Assembly: GCF_005049105.1 (NCBI RefSeq)
Contig: NZ_SUKA01000004.1
Coordinates: 310,001 to 374,000 of the forward strand
From: Sphingobacterium alkalisoli
GTDB lineage: Bacteria; Bacteroidota; Bacteroidia; Sphingobacteriales; Sphingobacteriaceae
DNA: 64,000 nt
Direction of reading: 5' to 3'
In this document: in pieces, positions 55,560 to 64,000 of the stretch
How the letters are laid out: the number at the start of each line of letters is the position of its first letter
How positions within the stretch are numbered: position 1 is the first letter of the stretch
Position numbers and translations under genes: made by a program
Notes under the pieces: model-generated
Seen by the model: only the letters and a program-made list of their open reading frames with translations
Told to the model about the DNA's origin: nothing
The model's database searches: none

Positions 55560-56957
55560 ATGTCATTCAGAATAGAAAAAGACACAATGGGCGAAGTTCA
55601 AGTGCCTGCAGACAAATACTGGGGAGCGCAAACCGAACGCTCGCGTAACAACTTTAAAATTGGCCCTTCGGCTTCTATGCCAAAAGAAATCATAGAAGGT
55701 TTCGCTTACTTAAAAAAAGCTGCTGCGTACGCCAATCACGAGTTAGGTGTATTACCTATCGAAAAACGAGACGCTATTTCTGCCGTTTGTGATGAAATAT
55801 TAGCCGGCAAGTTGGCCGATCAATTTCCTTTGGTTATATGGCAAACAGGTTCGGGCACACAGTCTAATATGAATGTCAATGAAGTCGTCGCAAACCGTGC
55901 ACAAGTGTTGGCCGGTGGTAAAATAGGCGAAGGAGAGCCAGTACTTAAAGCGAATGATGATGTCAACAAATCGCAGTCATCGAATGACACATATCCAACC
56001 GGCATGCACATTGCGGCCTATAAAGCAGTAGTTGAGGTGACAATTCCTGGGGTTGAGAGACTAAGGGATACCTTGAAACGCAAATCAGAAGAATTCATGA
56101 AAGTGGTGAAAATTGGTCGTACACACCTAATGGATGCTACACCATTGACTTTAGGACAAGAGCTATCTGGTTACGTTGCACAATTAAATTACGGATTAAA
56201 AGCTCTCAAAAACACGCTGTCGCACTTGTCTGAATTAGCGCTAGGGGGCACTGCAGTCGGAACAGGATTAAATACGCCAAATGGATATGATGTCGTGGTC
56301 GCTAAATACATTGCGGAATTCACCGGGCATCCATTCATAACAGCTGAAAATAAATTTGAAGCATTGGCTGCCCATGATGCGGTCGTAGAGTCTCATGGGG
56401 CCCTAAAACAATTGGCCGTTTCCTTAAATAAAATTGCAAATGATATTCGTATGTTGGCTTCAGGTCCTCGTTCGGGTATCGGTGAGATTTTAATACCTGA
56501 AAATGAACCAGGTTCCTCCATTATGCCAGGTAAAGTAAATCCTACACAATGTGAGGCACTTACTATGGTAGCGGCACAAGTAATGGGGAATGATGTTGCT
56601 ATCACCATTGGGGGTACCCAAGGTCATTATGAACTAAATGTATTCAAACCTTTAATGGCGGCAAATTTTTTGCAATCGGCCCGCCTGATCGGAGACGCCT
56701 GCGTATCGTTTGATGAACACTGTGCGCAAGGGATTGAACCTAACTATACACGTATCAAAGAATTGGTAGATAACTCGTTGATGCTGGTGACGGCGTTAAA
56801 TACAAAAATTGGATATTATAAAGCTGCAGAGATCGCGCAAACCGCTCATAAAAACAACAGTACATTGAAAGAAACGGCGATTTCTTTGGGATACGTAACT
56901 GCCGAAGAATTCGACGAGTGGGTAAAACCTGAAGATATGGTCGGTACCTTAAAATAG
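55560..56957 (+). CDS. fumC: Class II fumarate hydratase
   Basis: A 465-residue iron-independent fumarase (TCA cycle, fumarate to malate). It contains the family signature GSSIMPGKVNP, the upstream KSQSSNDTYPTGMH, and TGSGTQSNMNVNEV. The length is typical. The start ATG follows an A/T-rich leader with no strong Shine-Dalgarno sequence, as is usual in this phylum. A lipoprotein gene follows after 4 bp. Confidence 0.95.
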   Translation: MSFRIEKDTMGEVQVPADKYWGAQTERSRNNFKIGPSASMPKEIIEGFAYLKKAAAYANHELGVLPIEKRDAISAVCDEILAGKLADQFPLVIWQTGSGTQSNMNVNEVVANRAQVLAGGKIGEGEPVLKANDDVNKSQSSNDTYPTGMHIAAYKAVVEVTIPGVERLRDTLKRKSEEFMKVVKIGRTHLMDATPLTLGQELSGYVAQLNYGLKALKNTLSHLSELALGGTAVGTGLNTPNGYDVVVAKYIAEFTGHPFITAENKFEALAAHDAVVESHGALKQLAVSLNKIANDIRMLASGPRSGIGEILIPENEPGSSIMPGKVNPTQCEALTMVAAQVMGNDVAITIGGTQGHYELNVFKPLMAANFLQSARLIGDACVSFDEHCAQGIEPNYTRIKELVDNSLMLVTALNTKIGYYKAAEIAQTAHKNNSTLKETAISLGYVTAEEFDEWVKPEDMVGTLK

Positions 56958-56961
56958 CTTA

Positions 56962-57495
56962 GTGAACAAATTCCTTAAGAGATATATTTTTTTTATAACA
57001 TACCTACTTTCCATAGTAGGTATGTTTGTTATCGTAGTCGGTTGTCAACGTCATTCGGAAATGCAGACCGAAGGAACGTCCTATCTACACGGTGTGTGGG
57101 TACAAGATAGTATTCCTCAACAGGATCAAATGCTCAATTATACTCTACACGAGTTTACCTTTGTCTGCGATTCCGTGTATACCACTATGCATGTACATGC
57201 TAAAACGAAGACTATGCCGGATAGTTGTTACAATAATGGCGAATGGACAGAATACGCTAAAGCAGTATACGTTGTACGCGGTGATAGCATGATTGTAGAA
57301 GGCATTTATACCAAGGAAAACTGGAAACAGAAAGTGTCAGGATGCTATAAACACGGCCAATACCTACCACGATTTAAAATAGTACACCATTCTCCAGATT
57401 CAGTTGTGCTGGAAAATAAGTTTGATTTACGACCGATCGTATTGCGTAAAGTTTCAGATCTAATCTGCGTACCAAAAAAAAGATGGGAGATGTAA
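56962..57495 (+). CDS. Small lipoprotein downstream of fumC
   Basis: A 177-residue lipoprotein starting with GTG. The lipobox is VVGC (Cys at about residue 28) and the rest is a beta-rich single domain (HGVWVQDSIPQQDQMLNYTL). Four further cysteines may form disulfides. It is only 4 bp after fumC and must be co-transcribed. Homologs next to fumC are sometimes mislabelled fumarate hydratase; nothing in the sequence supports enzymatic function. Confidence 0.65.
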   Translation: MNKFLKRYIFFITYLLSIVGMFVIVVGCQRHSEMQTEGTSYLHGVWVQDSIPQQDQMLNYTLHEFTFVCDSVYTTMHVHAKTKTMPDSCYNNGEWTEYAKAVYVVRGDSMIVEGIYTKENWKQKVSGCYKHGQYLPRFKIVHHSPDSVVLENKFDLRPIVLRKVSDLICVPKKRWEM

Positions 57496-57499
57496 GCAT

Positions 57500-57537
57500 A
57501 AATTAGAAAAAGCAGCATAAGCTGCTTTTTCTAATTT
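57500..57537. terminator. Strong bidirectional terminator
   Basis: A perfect 17-bp stem (57500-57516 with 57521-57537) has an ATAA loop. Poly-A and poly-T tracts within the arms serve both convergent genes. Confidence 0.88.
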
Positions 57538-58631
57538 ATTAATTTCGTGTCATCCGAAGATTTAAGGATGTTTTGTTTTAACTCCGTCTCGGCCTGTAAC
57601 AATTCCTGTTCTACTACCTTCCGTTTCTCTCGTCCCTCACGTTGAATCTGTAATACTTGCTCGATCGTCTGAATAATATCAGAATTAGCCTTTTTGATCG
57701 TTTCGATATCGACAATGCCACGTTCTGTTTCACGGGCAATATTTACCGTAGATTCTTTCAGCATTTCTGAATTCTTGCGCAGTAGCTCATTCGTAGCATC
57801 TGTAACGGCCTTTTGAGCCTCCAGTGCTCTTTGGGAATGCGCTATTCCTAAGGTCAATACCATTTGATTCTTCCATAGTGGAAGCGTATTCACAATACTC
57901 GATTGTACTTTTTCCATCAACGAGCTACTGTTACTTTGGATCATACGGATTTGCGGTGCGGTCTGTAATACCACCATTCGTGTTAGCTTCAGATCATGTA
58001 TTTTCCGTTCAAAACGTACAACATGTTGTTCTGTGTCCTTATATGCCTGTATTTTATGCTGATCACCTGTCTCCTCAGCTTCTTTTTTCAGTTGGGGCAA
58101 TACATTGGTATACACATCTTGTAGTTTCTCCTCGCCGGCCGCGATATGTAACGACAATTCTTTAAAATAATTCTGATTCTCCACGAAAAGCTTATCAAAA
58201 ATATTGACATCTTTTAATAGGGTTTTATAGTGTCCCTCCAACTTCAGCTCAATCTGATGGATATTTTTCTCAACCGAAGCATATTCTGTACGCATACGTT
58301 GAATCTTCTTCTTCATATTATCAAAGAATGGAATCAACGGTTTCTTTTTCAGATTCTCATCAAAAGATTTAATATCAGAACGAAGATTCAATAAAATATC
58401 TTCCGCTCCCCCCATATCCTTCGTCCGAACCTGTTTCAGTATCTCATTCGAAAAATTACTCACTTTCGTTTGACTTGACACACCGAATTGGATAATATCC
58501 GTTGTCGAATTTAGATTGATTTTATCCTTATACTGCTTAATGAGAGCCTTTTCCTCATCCGAAAAATTAACCTGGATCTCGTTACTTTTATCGGCATTAT
58601 CATCGTATGTAGTTAAGTCTATTGTCGCCAT
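57531..58631 (-). CDS. TelA/toxic anion resistance family protein
   Basis: A 366-residue, almost wholly helical protein of the TelA (toxic anion resistance) family. Features are ISFGVSSQTKVSNFSNEIL-like segments (here IIQFGVSSQTKVSNFSN) and the C-terminal IRMIQSNSSSLMEKVQSSI and NTLPLWKNQMVLTLG. TelA homologs are linked to tellurite and cell-envelope stress and are often paired with XpaC-like proteins, as here (13 bp upstream). Its coiled-coil nature recalls PspA. Confidence 0.85.
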   Translation of the reverse strand: MATIDLTTYDDNADKSNEIQVNFSDEEKALIKQYKDKINLNSTTDIIQFGVSSQTKVSNFSNEILKQVRTKDMGGAEDILLNLRSDIKSFDENLKKKPLIPFFDNMKKKIQRMRTEYASVEKNIHQIELKLEGHYKTLLKDVNIFDKLFVENQNYFKELSLHIAAGEEKLQDVYTNVLPQLKKEAEETGDQHKIQAYKDTEQHVVRFERKIHDLKLTRMVVLQTAPQIRMIQSNSSSLMEKVQSSIVNTLPLWKNQMVLTLGIAHSQRALEAQKAVTDATNELLRKNSEMLKESTVNIARETERGIVDIETIKKANSDIIQTIEQVLQIQREGREKRKVVEQELLQAETELKQNILKSSDDTKLIN

Positions 58632-58644
58632 AGTTTTAAGTTTC

Positions 58645-59430
58645 TTATTCTTTTAATAGGTTTCTGTTTTTTAATGTTTGAATATACACATCCGATTCAG
58701 CAGATACATCCAGCAAACTCGATTTTATGATGTTCGTCACGTCTTGTTCAATAGCAATAGCAGCCTGGGCCAACACACTTTCCAATTTGACTTTCGAATC
58801 AATAGTTATCTGATTGTGTAAACGCGTGTTTTCGAGCTCATCGTATTGACGGAGTACATTGATTACGGTACCATGACGCACCAAAAATTTTTCCGCTTCC
58901 ATCATATCTTTTTGTTCCAATAAGTGGAATAGACGTATGATTTTATCAATATGTTGATGGATATTTGCGTTATTGATTTCCTTACGGTAGTGCAACATTT
59001 TAGTCACAAACGACTGTGGTGTTTCCATACTCGCTTGCGCCAGTTCGAGGCGTTGTTGCCTTTCCACACTTCCGATCCAGGTTAGCGGTCTCACCTCACC
59101 CACTTCTAGCCTTTTAAGGTAAGGCTTTGCTTGATTTAATAACAGACCATTTCCCAAAATGTAAGAAACCACCGAACCACCCAAGGTTAACAACATCCCT
59201 TGAGACATCGCTCCAAAAAAGAAGAGAAAAGACCCAAACAGCGCCAATTCGACCAGGAGTAAAGTCCATGCCATTAAATACCAAGAGCGCACTTTACTTT
59301 TAGACGCTTGGGACATCATGACAAAGGGGTGAATATGAACCGGTAAGGGTAAAAACAAGATAATAGATGCAAATGTCCACATCAGGTGTCTTAGTTCCCA
59401 CGTTTTATTCTTTTTTGTTGCCCAACCCAT
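58645..59430 (-). CDS. XpaC-like membrane protein
   Basis: A 261-residue protein with about three to four N-terminal membrane helices (about 15-100). A helical cytoplasmic domain follows (about 125-261, NIHQHIDKIIRLFHLLEQ). The topology and gene order upstream of telA match XpaC/YceG-type partners. The name 5-bromo-4-chloroindolyl phosphate hydrolase used for some XpaC proteins reflects a phenotype, and no catalytic motif is seen. Confidence 0.62.
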   Translation of the reverse strand: MGWATKKNKTWELRHLMWTFASIILFLPLPVHIHPFVMMSQASKSKVRSWYLMAWTLLLVELALFGSFLFFFGAMSQGMLLTLGGSVVSYILGNGLLLNQAKPYLKRLEVGEVRPLTWIGSVERQQRLELAQASMETPQSFVTKMLHYRKEINNANIHQHIDKIIRLFHLLEQKDMMEAEKFLVRHGTVINVLRQYDELENTRLHNQITIDSKVKLESVLAQAAIAIEQDVTNIIKSSLLDVSAESDVYIQTLKNRNLLKE

Positions 59431-59600
59431 TCTGCAATTTAATTATTTTTTTATTAATACATCGCAAAAATTAGGCAACATGTCGTTTTTATTCGGTGAA
59501 TGGTATGTATCTTAGTTTAATATCCTCATAACTCACCTCTCTATTGGGAAGAAAAGAAAGCGTAAAATACGAACTCAATAGACTTACAGAGTATGGCTGC

Positions 59601-59636
59601 AAAAAAAACAGCTGTCTACCGATAGATGGACAGCTG
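59601..59636 (-). terminator. Rho-independent terminator for the DUF3127 gene
   Basis: On the minus strand, CAGCTGTC/GACAGCTG (59629-59636 with 59609-59616) with a 12-nt loop is followed by eight T residues. Confidence 0.88.
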
Positions 59637-59688
59637 CTTAAATGAAATGTTACTACGAGCACTCTTTGAGATTGAAGAGATCCCCTAC

Positions 59689-60066
59689 TTAGAAAGGTAG
59701 ATCATCATCATCTGCGCCCGAAGAGGTAATATCTACCGGAGCTGGCATTTCGGCAAATCCCGGTGCAGGAGCAGCAGTACCCGTATTAGCCAATTTTGTC
59801 ACGCGCCAAGCAACTAAGGAGTTGAAGTACGTTGTCACCCCATCTTTATTTGTCCAAGGGCGACCGCGAAGATTGAAAGAAACTTCAACTTCGTCTCCAA
59901 TGGCCAAATTATCAAAGATGTTTACCCTATCTTGAGTTGATTCAAAGCGAATGTATTCTACAAACTGCGGATTCTCTGCGTAAGCAACGATTAGATCTCT
60001 CTTTTTAAAAGATTCTGTAACTTGTTGTATCGCACCAATTTCGTGCACCTTTCCTCTAATTTCCAT
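59689..60066 (-). CDS. DUF3127 protein with SSB-like acidic tail
   Basis: A 125-residue small OB-fold-like protein (DUF3127). It has a beta-rich core (about 1-95: EIRGKVHEIGAIQQV, FESTQDRVNIFDNL, GDEVEVSFNLRGRPW), a Pro/Ala linker and the acidic hydrophobic C-terminus DDDDLPF. The tail mirrors SSB tails (DDDIPF type) that recruit repair enzymes. I chose the ATG at 60066 over an upstream TTG. DNA binding is an inference from the fold. Confidence 0.8.
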   Translation of the reverse strand: MEIRGKVHEIGAIQQVTESFKKRDLIVAYAENPQFVEYIRFESTQDRVNIFDNLAIGDEVEVSFNLRGRPWTNKDGVTTYFNSLVAWRVTKLANTGTAAPAPGFAEMPAPVDITSSGADDDDLPF

Positions 60067-60118
60067 AATCAAAAATATTAAACGATAAAATTACACATTT
60101 TTTGCGTTTTAGATTAGT

Positions 60119-60126
60119 TAACTTTG
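60119..60126 (+). promoter_or_regulatory. Bacteroidota -7 promoter element (TAACTTTG), near-leaderless
   Basis: TAACTTTG ends 7 nt before the methyltransferase ATG. TTTG at 60101-60104 may serve as -33. The mRNA would have little or no leader. Confidence 0.6.
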
Positions 60127-60133
60127 TAGAAAT

Positions 60134-61297
60134 ATGACAGAAGTTTTCAACACCCCAAGTAAAGTTATCATAACGTGTAACAGAAGGCTTTCGCCTTACT
60201 TACAAGAAGAAGTCAAAAGTTTAGGCTTCGAAATCAAACGTGCGTTTAATACAGGCGTAGAATTATTTCTTTCTGTGAATGACTGTATCAAATTAAACCT
60301 CAACCTCAGAACGGCAAGTCAGGTTCTATATGAAGTAGAATCTTTTAGGGCCAATGATCCTAAAGAACTCTATGATAATCTAGTAAAAATTGCATGGGAA
60401 GACATTATACCCTTCGATGGTTATTTTTCGGTCACCTCTACGGTACATAATGAGACCATTACCACACCCTTATTTGCGAATGTAAAGGTAAAAGATGCGA
60501 TTGTCGATCGTATCAAAGATAAAAAAGGGGTGCGTCCAGATTCGGGCCCTGATTACCATAAATGTGTGATCCACCTTCATTGGATGGAAGAACGTGCAGA
60601 AATATTCCTAGACACTTCGGGCGAGACATTAGCAAAACATGGTTACCGGAAGCATCCCGGTAAAGCTCCCATGCTTGAGGCGTTGGCAACCTCCACTATC
60701 ATGGCGACAAAATGGGATGGCAAATCTCCATTTATAAATCCAATGTGTGGATCAGGAACCCTCGCTATTGAGGCGGCTTTATTAGCACAAAAACGAATGC
60801 CCGGCTTGCAGCGCATGAATTACTCATTCATGCATTTTATCGGATATGATGAAGAAGTATTTTTTGAAGAACGAAGACAAATAAAAGACATTGCCGATAA
60901 GACTATTTTACCTCAGATTGTTGCTTCAGATATTTCCGATCAGGCGATTGAAATTGCGAAGATGAACGCCCGTACCGCGGGGGTAGAACACTTAATCACA
61001 TTTGAAATCTGCGATTTTGCAGACACTACAGTTCCACAAGAACCCGGCGTGATCATGTTCAACCCTGAATACGGCGAACGTCTCGGCACCCATTCCAAAC
61101 TAGAAGTTACCTATAAGCGAATCGGGGATTTTTTGAAACAGGACTGTAAAGGGTACAAGGGCTATGTGTTTACGGGAAATCCGGAATTAGCAAAAAAAAT
61201 TGGATTGAAAGCTTCCCGGAGATTTGAATTCTTCAACGGAAAATTAGATTGCAGGCTATTACAATACGAATTGTACGACGGCTCAAAAGAAAATTAG
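60134..61297 (+). CDS. THUMP-domain class I RNA methyltransferase
   Basis: A 387-residue enzyme with an N-terminal ferredoxin-like/THUMP RNA-binding region (about 10-165). The Rossmann methyltransferase domain has SAM-binding NPMCGSGT (202-209), acidic VASDISD and catalytic NPEYGER (310-316, NPPYG variant). This matches the RlmL/YpsC N2-guanine methyltransferases of 23S rRNA. The exact target is not readable. It is 3 bp upstream of the HD gene. Confidence 0.87.
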   Translation: MTEVFNTPSKVIITCNRRLSPYLQEEVKSLGFEIKRAFNTGVELFLSVNDCIKLNLNLRTASQVLYEVESFRANDPKELYDNLVKIAWEDIIPFDGYFSVTSTVHNETITTPLFANVKVKDAIVDRIKDKKGVRPDSGPDYHKCVIHLHWMEERAEIFLDTSGETLAKHGYRKHPGKAPMLEALATSTIMATKWDGKSPFINPMCGSGTLAIEAALLAQKRMPGLQRMNYSFMHFIGYDEEVFFEERRQIKDIADKTILPQIVASDISDQAIEIAKMNARTAGVEHLITFEICDFADTTVPQEPGVIMFNPEYGERLGTHSKLEVTYKRIGDFLKQDCKGYKGYVFTGNPELAKKIGLKASRRFEFFNGKLDCRLLQYELYDGSKEN

Positions 61298-61300
61298 TCT

Positions 61301-61954
61301 ATGCAACAACAAGAGTTTATCAACAAGACCGCTGCTTTTGTACAGGAACGATTAAAAGATGCGGAATCAGGACATGATTGGTGGCACATTCAGCGCGTAT
61401 GGAACAATACGAAGTTGATTTTGCAAACAGAAGAGGCAGATTCATTGGTCTGCGAATTGACCGCACTACTGCATGATATAGCTGACAGCAAATTTCACGA
61501 TGGTGACGAGAGCCTTGGTCCGCGCATAGCGGGTGATTTTCTAACGTCTATCGACGTCCCCTCTTCAACTATTCAACATGTACAACATATTATTTTGAAC
61601 ATGTCATTTAAAGCTTCTTTGGGTGAAGTTAAATTTCACAGTAAGGAATTGGAAATTGTACAAGATGCCGATCGGTTGGATGCTATTGGCGCAATAGGTA
61701 TCGCTAGAGCATTCAACTATGGCGGGTACAAAAATAGAGAGATCTATAATCCAGATATCCCTTTTATCGAAAACCAAAGTAAGCAAGCGTATAAAAACAC
61801 CACTGCTCCTACCATAAATCATTTTTACGAAAAACTCTTGTTGCTGAAAGATAAAATGAATACAGACGCCGCCAAGCAAATCGCAGCGACCCGTCATCAA
61901 TTTATGGAGCAGTTTCTTAAACAATTTTACTGTGAGTGGGATGGCGAGCGATAA
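61301..61954 (+). CDS. HD-domain phosphohydrolase
   Basis: A 217-residue HD protein with metal ligands in GHDWWHIQRV, ALLHDIADSKF (His-Asp pair) and VQDADRLDAIGAIGI (Asp). The order matches the YedJ-like uncharacterised branch. Activity is likely on nucleotides or phosphate esters. Its start is 3 bp after the methyltransferase stop, so the two genes form an operon. Confidence 0.85.
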   Translation: MQQQEFINKTAAFVQERLKDAESGHDWWHIQRVWNNTKLILQTEEADSLVCELTALLHDIADSKFHDGDESLGPRIAGDFLTSIDVPSSTIQHVQHIILNMSFKASLGEVKFHSKELEIVQDADRLDAIGAIGIARAFNYGGYKNREIYNPDIPFIENQSKQAYKNTTAPTINHFYEKLLLLKDKMNTDAAKQIAATRHQFMEQFLKQFYCEWDGER

Positions 61955-62055
61955 AAACGTAATATTCCCTTAATATTAGATTCAATATCTTAGGAGATTC
62001 GATGAATAATAATAAAAGAATCGGGCTTACGAGCTCAAGAAGTAATCTTATCTGT

Positions 62056-62817
62056 ATGAAAAAATTAACTGTTGTTGGTATTATGTTCTGCTTTTCCATT
62101 TTAGCACAGGCACAAGAAACTCAAATCATAGCACATCGAGGCGCTTGGAAGAACACGAAATCTCCCCAAAATTCGATCGCCGCTTTACGTGATGCTATTG
62201 CTCAAGAAGTCTGGGGAGCTGAATTTGATGTTCACCTTACGAAAGATGACGTATTGGTTGTAAACCACGATAATGATTTTCAGGGAATAGATATCGCGAC
62301 CTCCACGTATAACGAACTATTAGCTAAGAAACATCCCAACGGTGAACAGATCTCGACAGCTGAAGCATACCTGAAAGAAGGTCTCAAGCAGAACAAAACA
62401 AAGATGATATTTGAACTGAAGACAAACAGGTTAGGTGTAGACCGCACACTTAAATCAGTCGAAATCGCCCTCGCTCTGGTAAAAAAGCTTAAAGCAGTAC
62501 CCTTAACTGAATTTATTGCATTTAGTTATGATGCCTGCCTGCATTTCAGAGCGTTGGACAAAAACATTCCGATACATTATTTAAACGGTGACAAAAGTCC
62601 TCAACAAATAAAAGACGCCAATCTGACGGGGATTGATTACCATTTTTCCGTTTTTAAAAACAATACGGATTGGATTTCTACCGCCAAAACCTTCGGACTC
62701 AAAACAAACGTATGGACAGTTAATACGGAAGAAGACATGCACTATTTTATAGATAAAGGTATTGATTATATCACTACAGACGAACCCGAAAAGCTGCATT
62801 CTTTAATAAAAAAATAA
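62056..62817 (+). CDS. Glycerophosphodiester phosphodiesterase
   Basis: A 253-residue exported GDPD (signal peptide ending ILAQAQ). Conserved IIAHRGAWKNTKSPQNS, the metal-binding EFDVHLTKDDVLVVNHD and C-terminal VWTVN and DYITTDEPE are present. It cleaves glycerophosphodiesters from lipid turnover. I chose the ATG at 62056 for its signal peptide. An EEP-family gene follows after 26 bp. Confidence 0.9.
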   Translation: MKKLTVVGIMFCFSILAQAQETQIIAHRGAWKNTKSPQNSIAALRDAIAQEVWGAEFDVHLTKDDVLVVNHDNDFQGIDIATSTYNELLAKKHPNGEQISTAEAYLKEGLKQNKTKMIFELKTNRLGVDRTLKSVEIALALVKKLKAVPLTEFIAFSYDACLHFRALDKNIPIHYLNGDKSPQQIKDANLTGIDYHFSVFKNNTDWISTAKTFGLKTNVWTVNTEEDMHYFIDKGIDYITTDEPEKLHSLIKK

Positions 62818-62843
62818 GCAAAAAACCATATCATCTACACGCT

Positions 62844-63680
62844 ATGAAACATTTCTTACTGACATCTTTCTTTATCCTTTTCGCTGTATGTGCTTTTGCA
62901 CAAGAGATTAATGTGGCATCCTTCAATATCCGCCTGAAGACAGACGGAGATGTCGGCAACCTTTGGCAAGATCGAAAAGAAGCAGTTTGCAATTTAATTA
63001 GCTATCATGAATTTGACATCTTCGGTATACAAGAAGGCTTTAGCGATCAAGTTAAGGATATGCAGCAATTGCTTCCTAATTTCGATTATGTAGGTGTAGG
63101 TCGTGATGATGGTGCAGAAAAAGGAGAACATTCTGCCATTTTTTATAATAAAACCCGGTTTGATGTGATTAAAAGTGGAACTTTTTGGCTTTCCGCTACA
63201 GATACAGAAAAACCCAATAAAGGATGGGATGCCGCTCTTCCGAGAATCTGTACCTGGGGGATATTTAAAGATAAAGAAAGCAATAAATCTTTTATACTAA
63301 TGAATACCCATTTCGATCACGTGGGTGTACAGGCACGAAAAGAAAGTGCTAAATTGATATTAAGCAAAGCAACCGAATTTGCCACTGAGCTTCCACTTAT
63401 TCTAACAGGGGATTTTAATGTTGACGAAACAAACGAAGCATATTTCACGCTTGCAAACAGCGGAGTAGTAGAAGATGCGCTCACCAAATCCAAAATCGTC
63501 TATACACCAAATTCTACCTTTAATAACTGGGGAAAAAGTATAAAACCAAGTGGTCGGATAGATCATATTTTTATTACACCCCATTTTAATGTAGAAAAGT
63601 ACGGCATCCTAACAGACACTTATATCGGCAAGTATCCCTCAGATCATTTCCCTGTCGCGGCTCGATTGATGTGGCGATAA
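62844..63680 (+). CDS. Exported endonuclease/exonuclease/phosphatase-family enzyme
   Basis: A 278-residue protein with a clean signal peptide (MKHFLLTSFFILFAVCAFAQ, cleavage after Q). The EEP motifs are NVASFNIRLKTDGD, FGIQEG, MNTHFDHVG, TGDFNVDETN and SDHFPVAARL with the final Asp-His. Related secreted members act as phosphodiesterases or DNases. Pairing with GDPD suggests phosphate scavenging outside the cytoplasm (inference). Confidence 0.87.
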   Translation: MKHFLLTSFFILFAVCAFAQEINVASFNIRLKTDGDVGNLWQDRKEAVCNLISYHEFDIFGIQEGFSDQVKDMQQLLPNFDYVGVGRDDGAEKGEHSAIFYNKTRFDVIKSGTFWLSATDTEKPNKGWDAALPRICTWGIFKDKESNKSFILMNTHFDHVGVQARKESAKLILSKATEFATELPLILTGDFNVDETNEAYFTLANSGVVEDALTKSKIVYTPNSTFNNWGKSIKPSGRIDHIFITPHFNVEKYGILTDTYIGKYPSDHFPVAARLMWR

Positions 63681-63756
63681 ATAAAGCAAAAATTGCTTTA
63701 GTATTAGTATGTTTGCAAGTAGATAATAGTGAACGTGCATACTAAAAAATAAACGG

Positions 63757-64000
63757 ATGAAAATATATCAGTTTTTGGTCTTAGGTACAGTTACATTACC
63801 CCTATTTTTGGGATGTGAAACGATGAGCCAGATCGCGAGCAACATGCCAAATACCACTACAGGTACTACTCGCCCCTCGACGACAGGCTCGGTTACACAG
63901 ACCGAAGCTGCTACCGGTATCAAACAGGCATTGGGTAATGGCCTAAACAACAGCATCAATGCACTATCTATAAAGGATGGTTTTTTGGGCAATGCTGCCG
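63757..64000 (+). CDS. DUF4197 lipoprotein, 3' truncated by window edge
   Basis: An ATG at 63757 opens a frame with lipobox LFLGC (Cys20), a Thr/Ser-rich linker, and then GIKQALGNGLNNSINALS and KDGFLGNAA, which match the N-terminus of DUF4197. The frame is open at the right edge. The family is of unknown function. Confidence 0.75.
   Translation, partial: MKIYQFLVLGTVTLPLFLGCETMSQIASNMPNTTTGTTRPSTTGSVTQTEAATGIKQALGNGLNNSINALSIKDGFLGNAA

Overview
The window is a chromosomal segment of a Bacteroidota bacterium, most likely a Sphingobacteriaceae member (Sphingobacterium or a close relative). The evidence is AT-rich DNA, promoters with the Bacteroidota -7 box TAnnTTTG (usually TAACTTTG), and families largely confined to that phylum: DUF2480, DUF3127, DUF6427-like, a CcmD-family peptide and Bacteroidota-type LptC. 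No rRNA, tRNA, CRISPR array or transposase was found. Most of the window looks like ordinary core genome.

Layout: 1-2.8 kb holds cytochrome c maturation genes (ccmB, ccmC, ccmD-like) and a membrane protein. 2.9-7.2 kb holds envelope biogenesis genes (an outer-membrane protein, LptC, a SurA/PpiD-type folding factor). 7.2-11.2 kb holds three DUF proteins, a polyprenyl diphosphate synthase and TerC. 11.2-12 kb is a gene-free repeat element with inverted ends. 12-19.5 kb holds a coiled-coil protein, gmd, tpx, a FadL-type porin, an SGNH hydrolase, OsmC and a polytopic membrane protein. 19.6-22.4 kb is uvrA. 22.5-32.3 kb is a membrane-stress cassette: a divergent XRE regulator, then a YbjN/CesT-like protein, PspA, an NfeD/YqiJ-like OB-fold membrane protein, flotillin and a 1612-residue AAA+ ATPase. 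32.4-42.3 kb is accessory metabolism and envelope: a lipoprotein, a GH29 fucosidase, a trans-sulfuration enzyme, a lipocalin-like lipoprotein, a flippase-like protein, an SDR, a hydrolase and a DUF2089 operon. 42.3-42.8 kb is a second repeat island. 42.9-57.5 kb holds plsC, a GT2 with a flippase-like partner, ruvC, a possible kinase-fold protein, an Lrp/AsnC regulator, mutL, a rhomboid pair, an EEP-family protein, a CtpA-type protease and fumC. 57.5-64 kb holds TelA with an XpaC-like partner, an SSB-tailed DUF3127 protein, a THUMP methyltransferase, an HD hydrolase, a GDPD, a secreted EEP enzyme and a truncated DUF4197 lipoprotein.

Three themes connect the genes. The first is envelope stress: PspA, flotillin, the giant ATPase, TerC and TelA/XpaC are families that comparative genomics links to each other, and here they lie within 50 kb. 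A perfect palindrome sits between the XRE gene and the cassette. The second is envelope assembly (LptC, the folding factor, PlsC, polyprenyl synthase, flippase-like proteins, CtpA). The third is DNA repair (uvrA, ruvC, mutL).

The most unusual non-coding content is (i) a family of 90-160 bp leader repeats ending at the start codons of three unrelated genes, (ii) two intergenic islands sharing an inverted homologous core, one of them bounded by imperfect inverted repeats, (iii) a possible ~150-nt small RNA before the Lrp/AsnC gene, and (iv) a decayed small secreted-peptide gene beside the fucosidase gene. All identifications come from reading the sequence; no database search was run.
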